NCBI GenBank assembly: GCA_965205055.1 | Contig: OZ242030.1 | Coordinates: 1,674,001-1,738,000 of the forward strand | DNA from: CBDBBY01 sp965205055 | GTDB taxonomy: Bacteria; Pseudomonadota; Alphaproteobacteria; Rhodobacterales; Rhodobacteraceae | DNA: 64,000 nucleotides | Reading direction: 5' to 3' | Shown: positions 56,798 through 64,000 of the stretch, piece by piece | Layout: every line of letters begins with the position of its first letter | Numbering within the stretch: the stretch's first letter is position 1 | The notes under the pieces: model-generated | What the model saw: only the letters and a program-made list of their open reading frames with translations | What the model was told of the DNA's origin: nothing | Databases searched by the model: none | Program-made: the position numbers and the translations under genes

Positions 56798-57406
56798 TCA
56801 CCCGCAAAGGGCCTTAATCCAATTCTTAAAATTTTTGTAGTTCGTCGTATCAAATTCTATTTTATTTGCCTTGAATGCTGTACCCATTTGCATTCCGGGT
56901 GCTACTATCGATAACCAAGCATAAACTTTGGACTTACTTTCATTAACCGGAATTCCTTTATCCATTGCGCGCTCAACAAAATCACACGCAAGCTCCCACA
57001 CATCATCCTTTGGAATCAGTTCCGCAAAAAAGTCCTCCAGCACACCGGATTTTTGATTGTCCGGCATCACCCAAATGCCAATAACTTGGTCTCCAAACTC
57101 TTGGACGGTTCCGCAGTGACACGGTGTTTTCGGCAACTCAATTTCCAAATCTGAGCGAATCAGTTTATCGAGAATTGACTGCCACCGCGTCTCAAAGCTT
57201 TCACTAGCATCGACAATTATGCCAATACTTCTCATATCCGACTCCTTAATGAGTGCCGGAAGATCGTTGAGCAAATTTTCGATTCCGTTGCAGCTCACGA
57301 AATCCACATTCGAAATTCGTAACCTCTCCAAGACTGCCTCGACTACTATCTAATCCGTCCTTCCCTCGAGCAAGAATAGTCGTTTCGATGAAGCTGTATC
57401 TTCCAT
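56798..57406 (-). pseudogene. DUF3226/TOPRIM-like effector gene with in-frame amber codon
   Basis: From the ATG at 57406 the frame reads MEDTASSKRLFLLEGRTD, then TAG at 57352-57350, then IVVEAVLERLRISNVDF and on without interruption to TGA at 56798 (about 201 codons). The LLEG.TD start is the first acidic (EG) motif of a TOPRIM domain, and RSIGIIVDASESFETRW holds the second (VDAD-like) motif. The later part has WVMPDNQKSGVLEDFF as in DUF3226 proteins. A GAG-to-TAG change at codon 19 would explain the break. It starts 10 bases after the ATPase gene. Either the gene is a fresh pseudogene, or a shorter product is made from TTG at 57331, which would lack the TOPRIM glutamate. Confidence 0.75.
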
Positions 57407-57416
57407 CAATTCAGAC

Positions 57417-58529
57417 CTACCTTACTTCGACGCCACGCCTTGCGACAACCTCCAGCTCCGATTCGTCAAAGGTGATTGCTTTCTGTGCTTCATCGCCCTC
57501 TTCAATTCTTACCAGAATGCCATCCACAGCTTTGTTCTCAACTGCGGCTTCCGCAAACCCCCTCACGCAGTCAAAACTATGGGTTGTCGCAATGACCTGA
57601 ACGTCATTGTCATAGGCCGCTTGCAGCACCATTTTCCAGAAGCTTGATTGTGCGGTATAGTGAATTCCGATTTCCGCTTCGTCTATGAACAGAAATCCCT
57701 CTTGGCTGCATGAAATAGCCGCTGCTACAGCCAGCACCCTCGTAGCTCCACCGCCTAAGCTTCTAAGTGGAACGGGTGTATCGGAATGCTCCATCTTGAC
57801 AATAATTTTTTTTGCATCCCTGTCACCTACAACAGCAATCCGTTCAATCTTTTTTGTCGTTAAAACATTTAATGCCTCGACTACCAAATTCTCACGCGGT
57901 GTCAGCGCAAACTCGTTCCAAAATTCGATAATAGTTCGAGTGTCGGATAATCTCGGATTCAACCAAGTAAAGTTTATATCCCCCACCTCTGCGTCTAGAT
58001 CAATATCATCTGATGTTCTGTCCAACGTTGAAGAACCCCAGTACATCAATTCATTTGCTCTGCCAAAATATCTATCTACGATAGCATGCGGCGGAATCGG
58101 AAAGCCCTCCGCAATTTTCTTCATTTTCAAACGATCATTGGTATTGAGCTTGGAATAAGAGTCAATAAACACTAGCCTTAGTAATCCTGTATCATTCGAA
58201 TTATCTGGACCAATTTCTATCTTATCTGATATATTTGGATCTCGTCCCCAAAATAGGGTCTTAACAAACGCAGAATCGTCTTGATCCATCTGACCATCGC
58301 CCTTTGAAATGATTTCTTCTCTGTCCAGCAGGAGACTCGCAATTGCCTCTTTAGTCCCACGTGCCGCCCAGATTCGTGCCGCCTCCAGCACTGTCGTTTT
58401 TCCGACGCCGTTTCTACCTGTCAAAAGTGTCGCTCGCCCAAGTTTGGGTAGCCACAAGCGTTTGATGCCACGAAACCCTTCAATTGACAGGCTCGGCAGG
58501 TGCAAGGGACTGCCGTCGCTGCTGGACAT
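57417..58529 (-). CDS. AAA15/OLD-like ATPase, first gene of a PARIS-like pair
   Basis: A 370-residue ABC/SMC-type ATPase. Seen: the leading strand SIEGFRGIKRLWLPKL, Walker A LTGRNGVGKTTVLEAA (about residues 36-51), a signature-like LRSLGGGATRVLAVAA, Walker B GFLFIDEAEIGIHY and the H-loop IATTHSFDC. This matches the stand-alone AAA15/AAA21 ATPases that accompany TOPRIM effectors. In PARIS the ATPase AriA controls the TOPRIM-like (DUF4435) AriB; here the second gene is DUF3226. The ATPase is complete. The most likely role is an anti-phage sensor that restrains and releases its effector. Confidence 0.85.
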   Translation of the reverse strand: MSSSDGSPLHLPSLSIEGFRGIKRLWLPKLGRATLLTGRNGVGKTTVLEAARIWAARGTKEAIASLLLDREEIISKGDGQMDQDDSAFVKTLFWGRDPNISDKIEIGPDNSNDTGLLRLVFIDSYSKLNTNDRLKMKKIAEGFPIPPHAIVDRYFGRANELMYWGSSTLDRTSDDIDLDAEVGDINFTWLNPRLSDTRTIIEFWNEFALTPRENLVVEALNVLTTKKIERIAVVGDRDAKKIIVKMEHSDTPVPLRSLGGGATRVLAVAAAISCSQEGFLFIDEAEIGIHYTAQSSFWKMVLQAAYDNDVQVIATTHSFDCVRGFAEAAVENKAVDGILVRIEEGDEAQKAITFDESELEVVARRGVEVR

Positions 58530-58971
58530 CAGAAGTTCCTTTCTGGTCTTTGGTGATTTGACGAAGTGCCTGACCTTGGGGAGTAATCGTGCTGGCTCTG
58601 GTACAATTTATCAAGGCGTTGGAGCCTTGGCTTCCAGTACCTGTTGCCATCTCCAACCTGTTTGCCAGGAAGCTGAGCCCCTTGAATTGTCGAGCCGGAA
58701 TTTGCATTGATGGTTAGTGGAACCCTTCGGACAACCACGGGAATCCATGCCGGATTGCTTTGGAATGCGGTTGAATTGAACACGCTCACCTCAAGCGGAC
58801 ACCAAGCCGTCAGACGGTTTTGCGCGGCTGGCAAGCCGACGCAACCACCCACGTTGCACGCCATGATTGCGATCCGGGCGGAAAGGTTCACAGCAATGTC
58901 CGATCCGAGCTGTTTTGAATGCTCGGCAAAGGCATTATGCACTGATTCCCAATAACGAATTGAGCGACTCG
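58530..58971. other. Intergenic, no recognisable gene
   Basis: About 440 bases between the divergent ATPase and copA genes, holding both promoters. No CueR-type operator palindrome was recognised. Confidence 0.45.
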
Positions 58972-61398
58972 ATGCCCGCAAAACTTCAAAGGCTGGAATT
59001 GGCGATCGAAGGAATGACCTGCGGGGCTTGTTCCGCACGGTTGCAAAATGCTCTGAACGATGCGCAGGGCGTCGCAGACGCGGCAGTCAACTTCGCCCTT
59101 GAACGAGCGGTCGTCCGTTTCGACTCTGACAGGACAGACATAGACACGCTCATAAAGGCAGTAAAAAGGTCGGGCTTCAACGTCGGCGTCGAAACTGCTT
59201 CGTACCACATCGCCAATCTCCGCGATGAAAAAGTTGCCAACAAAATCAAATCCGTGCTCAGCAACGTGCTGGGGGTGCTGGACGTCGCGACTGATCCGGC
59301 AACAGACACTGTCTGCGTGACCAGCCTTTCGCTTATGGTTCTGGACGATTCGCTTATCAAGCGAGTCGCCGAAGCAGGCCACGATCTTCTTCCTGCCGCG
59401 GGCGTCGGCAGCCAAGTAGATCGGGAACAACGGCGATCCGTTTTCGAACGTCGGGTGATCATTGCGTCCTGCATTTTGACGCTTCCATTTCTTGTGCAAA
59501 TGGCGGCAATGGCGATCGGCGGCGACACCGGCATGCGGCTGCACATGCCGCCTTGGGCTGAGTTGCTGATCGTTCTGCCGATTCAATTCGGATTCGGAAT
59601 CCGGTTCTACCGAGGGGCCTACAACTCGCTGCGCGGCGGCGGGGCCAATATGGACGTGCTCGTCGCTCTCGGCACGACTTCGGCGTTCATTTACAGCTGC
59701 TACCTTATGCTTTCGCTTGGTCCCGGCGCGCGCGGCGAACTCTACTTCGAAGCATCCGCATTCATCATCACATTGATCTTGATAGGGAAACACCTTGAAG
59801 CCCGGGCCAAAAGAAGCGCGGCAGCGGCCATCCAGGAATTGCTTGCCCTTCGACCGAAGACGGCAATCGTTCGCCTCAAGGACGGCTCGACACGGGAAAT
59901 CAACGCCGCCAGCGTGAAGCCGGGGGAAATCGTCGTGTGCCGACCGGGAGACCGCATAGCCGTCGACGGCGTGATCGCGCGAGGCGAGGCGGAAGTCGAC
60001 GAAGCCTTGATCACAGGCGAAAGCGTTCCTGCGGCGAAGGGACGAGGAGACCGAATCACGGCCGGCTCCATAAACGTCGACGGATTCCTGGATATCGAAG
60101 CGACGGCGGCGGGCGAGAATTCCATGCTTTCGCAGATGATTCGCATGGTGGAGAATGCCCAGATATCCAAGCCGGAAGTTCAAAGAATCGCGGACAAGGT
60201 CTGCGCAGTATTCGTGCCGGCAGTCATCGCGGTCGCAGCTGCCACTTTTGCCGGTTGGCTGATTTACGGCGCAGGTCTCGAGCAAGCGTTCAAGAGCGCG
60301 GCTGCGACTTTGGTCATCGCGTGCCCCTGCGCACTGGGCTTGGCGACGCCAACGGCTATCATGGTCGGCTCAAGCATCGCCGCAAAAGCCGGAATACTGA
60401 TCAAAGATGCGACCACTCTGGAGAATGCCCACGGACTGACGCACATCGTCTTCGACAAGACCGGAACCCTCACCGAAGGGAAACCGGAGATCGAGAACAT
60501 AGAACTTTTGGGGGAAATGAGCGAAGACGAGGCTGTTCTGATCGCGGCCTCGTTGCAGCAGGGCAGCACGCATCCAATCGGCAAAGCGTTCACCAAAGAA
60601 GCTCGGAAGCGACATCAGACTTTATTGGAAATCGAAAATTTCAGGAACGAGGTGTCGCGCGGCATCAAGGGCGAGATCGGCGGCGTATCGTATTTCGTCG
60701 GCAATTCCCGAATGCTTGTCACCGCGAATCTTCAAACCGGCGAGCCGATCGATTCAGGAACATTCGCCTGGCTGGGCGAACGCAAGGAGGGCGGAGATGT
60801 GCTCCATGCCCGATTCACGCTGAGTGATCAGCTTCTTCCGACATCCAGATCGGCTGTGGACCTGCTCAAAAAGCTCGACATACGGCCGATGCTCGTCACG
60901 GGAGATGCCAAATCAGTTGCGAATAAGGTCGGCGAAGCTCTGGGCATTGAATACATTCGAGCGGAAACGCAGCCGAACGACAAAGCGTCGATAGTTTCGG
61001 ACCTTCAAAAAGAGGGCTGGAAGGTCGGCATGGTTGGCGACGGCATAAATGATGTGCCCGCTCTCGCCCAAGCCACTGTCGGATTCGCGGTCTCGTCCGG
61101 AACTGAAATCGCGATGGAGACCGCGGCGGTCACGATCGTGCGGCCGGATCCGCGATTGATTGCCGCCGCCATCGACGCGAGCAGGCGAACATTCCGGAAG
61201 ATCAAGCAGAACCTCTTCTGGTCCTTCATTTACAACGTCATTGGACTTCCGCTTGCGGCGCTCGGGTACTTGAATCCGTCGCTCGCGGCCGCGGCAATGG
61301 CGATGTCCAGTCTCAGCGTGCTTGCGAATTCCCTTACGCTGCGCAGGTGGAAACCCAATCTGCATCCTTCGGAATCTCCGCCGCCGGACAGGAACTGA
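58972..61398 (+). CDS. copA: Copper-translocating P-type ATPase
   Basis: An 808-residue P1B-type ATPase that exports Cu(I) across the inner membrane. Domains in order: an N-terminal metal-binding domain with GMTCGACSARL; the membrane domain; the actuator loop with ITGESVP; the CPC motif in VIACPCALGLATPTAIM; the phosphorylation site FDKTGTLTEGKP; the P1B HP motif in QQGSTHPIG; and MVGDGINDVPAL. The ATG at 58972 was chosen over upstream codons that do not fit the family. Its last 65 bases overlap the converging IclR remnant. Confidence 0.95.
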   Translation: MPAKLQRLELAIEGMTCGACSARLQNALNDAQGVADAAVNFALERAVVRFDSDRTDIDTLIKAVKRSGFNVGVETASYHIANLRDEKVANKIKSVLSNVLGVLDVATDPATDTVCVTSLSLMVLDDSLIKRVAEAGHDLLPAAGVGSQVDREQRRSVFERRVIIASCILTLPFLVQMAAMAIGGDTGMRLHMPPWAELLIVLPIQFGFGIRFYRGAYNSLRGGGANMDVLVALGTTSAFIYSCYLMLSLGPGARGELYFEASAFIITLILIGKHLEARAKRSAAAAIQELLALRPKTAIVRLKDGSTREINAASVKPGEIVVCRPGDRIAVDGVIARGEAEVDEALITGESVPAAKGRGDRITAGSINVDGFLDIEATAAGENSMLSQMIRMVENAQISKPEVQRIADKVCAVFVPAVIAVAAATFAGWLIYGAGLEQAFKSAAATLVIACPCALGLATPTAIMVGSSIAAKAGILIKDATTLENAHGLTHIVFDKTGTLTEGKPEIENIELLGEMSEDEAVLIAASLQQGSTHPIGKAFTKEARKRHQTLLEIENFRNEVSRGIKGEIGGVSYFVGNSRMLVTANLQTGEPIDSGTFAWLGERKEGGDVLHARFTLSDQLLPTSRSAVDLLKKLDIRPMLVTGDAKSVANKVGEALGIEYIRAETQPNDKASIVSDLQKEGWKVGMVGDGINDVPALAQATVGFAVSSGTEIAMETAAVTIVRPDPRLIAAAIDASRRTFRKIKQNLFWSFIYNVIGLPLAALGYLNPSLAAAAMAMSSLSVLANSLTLRRWKPNLHPSESPPPDRN

Positions 61399-61820
61399 TC
61401 GATCGCGCGGAAACTTGCGGCAGCGGCTTGATCAGTTCGAACAGTTTCATCTGCCGATCAGCCTTCACGCGTTCATACCTCGTGCCAAGCACGGGCGTGG
61501 AAACCGCATACATATCTCCAGAGTGCTATCTGAACGCGAAGCCCAGAGCGCAGATGCCGTCCGTATGCTCGTTCTCGTCGGTGGCGAGCCCTCCTGCTCA
61601 AATCCGATTGATTTCTTCAAGCAGTTTTTCCACGGACTTCGAATTCGCGGTTCGCGCGCCGCATTCCCCGCGAATCAATCCTTCCGCATCCGCATGATTC
61701 ATACATGCCGGCGCCGCCTTGCCATTTGCCGTCGTGGTCAACGGAAATCTTGCGCCGATGCTCGACACCGCGCGCAGCCTCCGGCTTCCGGCGATCTGGT
61801 CGATAAGCGGCTTGCAGCGG
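61334..61820 (-). pseudogene. IclR-family regulator, C-terminal remnant
   Basis: One minus-strand frame reads AGSRRLRAVSSIGARFPLTT, ANGKAAPACMNHADAEGL, then TGA, then ATDENEHTDGICALGFAF, then TAG, then SGDMYAVSTPVLGTRYERV and KLFELIKPLPQVSARS to a TAA at 61334. These are ordered pieces of the IclR effector-binding domain. Two in-frame stops and the missing DNA-binding part make it a pseudogene. It overlaps the 3' end of copA. Confidence 0.75.
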
Positions 61821-61822
61821 CA

Positions 61823-62173
61823 TCAAGCGTGGACACCAGCATCGACCGCATCAATATATTCCAGCACCTGCTGCGCTTTGCCTTCTTGCACAAGCTGCAT
61901 GGCCGTAAGTCCGCCAAAGCCGGACAGGGGCTCGGACCGATACCAAGCATAGGCCATAAGTTCGGATCCGAAACGTGGCTGCACCTTGTTAAGCACTTCG
62001 ACCAACTCGCGCAGACGCCGCTGCGTTTTGTTCGAATGAATTCGGGTCCGCCGCTGAAGGGCGTCGTTTCCGAGGCCGACAGTCAACGCAACTTCTTCCA
62101 AGGAGGTGCGGAGGATTGCGGCGATCTTTCCGGGCTCAAACAACCCGTCTTCGGTGAATTGAGTCATTCGCAT
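61823..62173 (-). CDS. Orphan MbcA/ParS/Xre-type antitoxin
   Basis: A 116-residue protein with the DUF2384 toxin-binding domain: SNKTQRRLRELVEVLNKVQP, MAYAWYRSEPLSGFGGLTAM and QVLEYIDAVDAGVHA. The N-terminal part resembles a degenerate HTH (GKIAAILRTSLEEVAL). The usual next gene, a RES toxin, is absent and replaced by the IclR remnant. It is unlike the RES-paired antitoxin at 21589 in sequence. It may remain as an anti-addiction relic or be in decay. Confidence 0.78.
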   Translation of the reverse strand: MRMTQFTEDGLFEPGKIAAILRTSLEEVALTVGLGNDALQRRTRIHSNKTQRRLRELVEVLNKVQPRFGSELMAYAWYRSEPLSGFGGLTAMQLVQEGKAQQVLEYIDAVDAGVHA

Positions 62174-62360
62174 CTGGGCCTCTCAATATCTGTGATCTTT
62201 GCAGCTTATTTCGTTTGCAATACTGATTTACAAGCGGATGCCCGTTTGTTCGGCGGACAGCTGTAGCGCCCTGCAATCATCGCGTCGTACCCAGATTAAT
62301 TGCGAACGGCGGGTGAGCGGGACGAAGCCGCCTTTGAAGGAATGTCTGCAATGCGAAAAT

Positions 62361-62744
62361 TCAGCCTTGTTGGAAAACCTCGGCGTCATCAGGATCCCGG
62401 TAGTAGTTGCCCTTGTCGGCAACAAAGATGTGCTTGCCGATCCGCAAGGTAGAGGTATCGTCCAAACATCCCACTGCAATGCCAATGCCGTCCTCGCCAT
62501 TCATCCGATAGAACAAACTGGAGCCGCACCGGTTGCAGAACCCGCGCTTCGCTTCGTCCGATGACGCATACCATTGCAGGCCTGCGTCTTCGGTGAATTT
62601 CAGTTTGTCGAACGGCGCGTGGGTCGCCGCCCAGAGATGGCCACTTGTGCGCCGGCACTGACTGCAATGACAGACCGTCACAGTCTCTCGCACGTTGTCC
62701 ACTAAAAACGTGACCGCACCACACTCGCATCTGCCATTAATCAT
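62361..62744 (-). CDS. GFA-family zinc protein
   Basis: A 127-residue protein of the glutathione-dependent formaldehyde-activating (GFA) family. The zinc ligands are visible in GRCECGAVTF, VCHCSQCRRTSG and GFCNRCGSSLFYR. Most members have unproven functions; a role in formaldehyde or S-hydroxymethylglutathione handling is only the family name. The ATG at 62744 gives the standard MINGRCECG start. The stop lies 180 bases past the antitoxin promoter side. Confidence 0.88.
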   Translation of the reverse strand: MINGRCECGAVTFLVDNVRETVTVCHCSQCRRTSGHLWAATHAPFDKLKFTEDAGLQWYASSDEAKRGFCNRCGSSLFYRMNGEDGIGIAVGCLDDTSTLRIGKHIFVADKGNYYRDPDDAEVFQQG

Positions 62745-63026
62745 TCTGACTTCTCCTGTCGTCTGCCAGCTCCCTTCGCATGACGGGCCGAGTTTCGGAC
62801 CGTCGCGCTGCCTCGACAAAACCCGCCCTTTTGAAGGTCTCGAAGCATAGACCGGCGGGTAATTCTCTTTCGGCGTGTCGATTGGATGCCCCTTCTGTAT
62901 CTCAACCATGATATTGCAATGCAGAATTCAAGCTTGGCAAAGTGTTTACCATTTTTTGCCGCAAACCAAGAAGAAACCGCCCGGGCTTGGATGACATTCC
63001 TTGCTTATTCGCCTGTCGTTGGTGCC

Positions 63027-64000
63027 TCATCGCGTTTCAAGCCAATCCAGAAAACGCATGAATCCAATGGCTGTCCCCAGCCCGAACATCTTGGCCGCCC
63101 TGAGACTCACAGCTCGAATCTCTGTCGTCGGGAAGGGCAGAGAATGCGATGCTGCCCCCAGAACCCGCTCCGCCATCACGCGGCCCATGACGTTTGCCAT
63201 AGCCACGCCGCGGCCGTTGTAACCAAGCCCGACAAGCAATCCGGGGCGGGGTTCATGCAAATGCGGAAGGTGGTCCTGGGTGAGCGCAATCCGCCCGCCC
63301 CAACGGTGGGTCCAGCGGGCGCCTTCAAGCTGCGGAAACACTCGTGCGGCGTCTTTCTTAATCCAGTCAAAACCGGAAAGCGCCCCGTCACGCCCGACCT
63401 TTCCGATCCCGCCATACACGATGCGATTGTCGGGTTCCCGCCTTGCATACATGATGACGCGACGGCTGTCGGATATGGTGTGCCCGTCCGGCAGGATGTC
63501 ATCAATCACCGATGCCGGCAGCGGTTCGGTGGCAATCTGGATCGGGCTGACCGGAACAATGCTTCGGTTCAGCCCGTCAACAAGCTGGCCGCTATAGCCG
63601 TTCGTTGCGACAACCACCCAATCCGATGTCACGGATCCGTCCCTGGTCGTGACCTGCCATCCAGTTCCGACAGATTTCAGATCGCGCGCCTCGCTTTGTC
63701 CGTGAATGCGCACACCGAGCGTCCGGCAAACGTCTGCCATGCCTTGGGCCAGCATCATCGGGTGTACGGCCCCGCCGCGCGGCGCAATCACGCCGCTTCC
63801 ATAGGCGGCGGTGCCGGACAAGCGATTCAACTCGGCGCCCTCCACCAGCGTCATGCCGGCGCCATAGGCATTCCATTCTTTGACATCCGCCTCGGCGGCT
63901 CGATGCGCTCTTCGATTATGCAACACCCGAAGCCAGCCCTTTTGCCGTGCCTGACATTGGATGTCGTAGGCGGCGATCAATTCGAACAGTTCATCGGCAG
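63027..64000 (-). CDS. FAD-dependent amine/amino-acid oxidase (partial)
   Basis: The C-terminal 324 residues of a DAO-family flavoenzyme; the N-terminal FAD-binding Rossmann motif lies beyond the window. Seen: SGVIAPRGGAVHPMMLAQGM, VVVATNGYSGQL, RRVIMYARREPDNRIVYGG, WGGRIALTQDHLPHL and LVGLGYNGRGVAMANVMGRV. These fit gamma-glutamylputrescine oxidase (PuuB-like) or a related secondary-amine oxidase. The substrate cannot be fixed without neighbours. Confidence 0.88.
   Translation of the reverse strand, partial: ADELFELIAAYDIQCQARQKGWLRVLHNRRAHRAAEADVKEWNAYGAGMTLVEGAELNRLSGTAAYGSGVIAPRGGAVHPMMLAQGMADVCRTLGVRIHGQSEARDLKSVGTGWQVTTRDGSVTSDWVVVATNGYSGQLVDGLNRSIVPVSPIQIATEPLPASVIDDILPDGHTISDSRRVIMYARREPDNRIVYGGIGKVGRDGALSGFDWIKKDAARVFPQLEGARWTHRWGGRIALTQDHLPHLHEPRPGLLVGLGYNGRGVAMANVMGRVMAERVLGAASHSLPFPTTEIRAVSLRAAKMFGLGTAIGFMRFLDWLETR

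Noticed and set aside
58888..60285. 465-codon minus-strand frame opposite copA
   Set aside because: Antisense shadow of copA; no domain pattern.
1..64000. CRISPR array
   Set aside because: No regularly spaced short direct repeats were seen; the direct repeats present are single pairs or tandem duplications.

Overview
The window reads as a chromosomal segment of an alphaproteobacterium. The pointers are a tRNA-His with A73 and a G1:U72 pair, MmcB, a COQ10-type START protein, the pcm-tolC order, LepA followed by a small PH-like membrane protein, a DUF6280-like protein near rpmB and DUF3108, and a 5-formyl-THF cyclo-ligase/YmdB pair. The core genes are complete with ordinary spacing. Between them lie stretches rich in broken insertion sequences, gene fragments and remnants of defence or toxin-antitoxin modules, as expected of a genome that is, or recently was, full of mobile elements. 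No rRNA, CRISPR array or replication origin was seen.

Layout. 1-3147: a nest of dead transposases (IS110, IS21 istA, ISAs1). 3221-8771: translation and envelope housekeeping genes (efp, DUF6280-like, DUF3108, MeaB-type GTPase, rpmB, copper chaperone), interrupted by an old 340-bp tandem duplication. 8821-15588: one minus-strand operon for an ABC importer (binding protein, two permeases, small membrane protein, two different ATPases) ending in dihydroxyacetone kinase DhaK; this suggests uptake and phosphorylation of a triose or small polyol. 15990-18382: lepA and its PH-like partner. 18421-25743: an island with a gdh 3' fragment, an IS5 remnant and an AAA ATPase/subtilase pair. The front half of the subtilase has been replaced by IS3, RES/Xre toxin-antitoxin, a broken traG and an IS630 copy. 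26305-34589: housekeeping again (glutamate dehydrogenase, tRNA-His, COQ10, MmcB, 5-FCL, YmdB, a glycosyltransferase, an MsbA-like exporter).

35384-42246 is a second accessory island: an AT-rich ImmA/IrrE plus DUF4411 (PIN-like) pair, IS5 fragments, an ADP-ribosylglycohydrolase gene bracketed by inverted IS21-like ends, an orphan AbiEi-like DUF6088 gene, and a broken paralogue of the membrane protein at 28031. 42839-56252 carries metabolic and housekeeping genes (glyoxylate aminotransferase, valS, CoxL-type oxidoreductase, tolC, pcm, acetoacetate-CoA ligase, an H-NS-like protein, an AGE-family epimerase).

56798-58529 holds a two-gene module that resembles the PARIS architecture: an AAA15-type ATPase followed by a DUF3226/TOPRIM-like gene with a single in-frame amber codon near its start. 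It is the best candidate for an undescribed or decaying defence system here. The window ends with copA, an IclR remnant, an orphan MbcA/ParS/Xre-type antitoxin, a GFA-family protein and a partial FAD-dependent amine/amino-acid oxidase.
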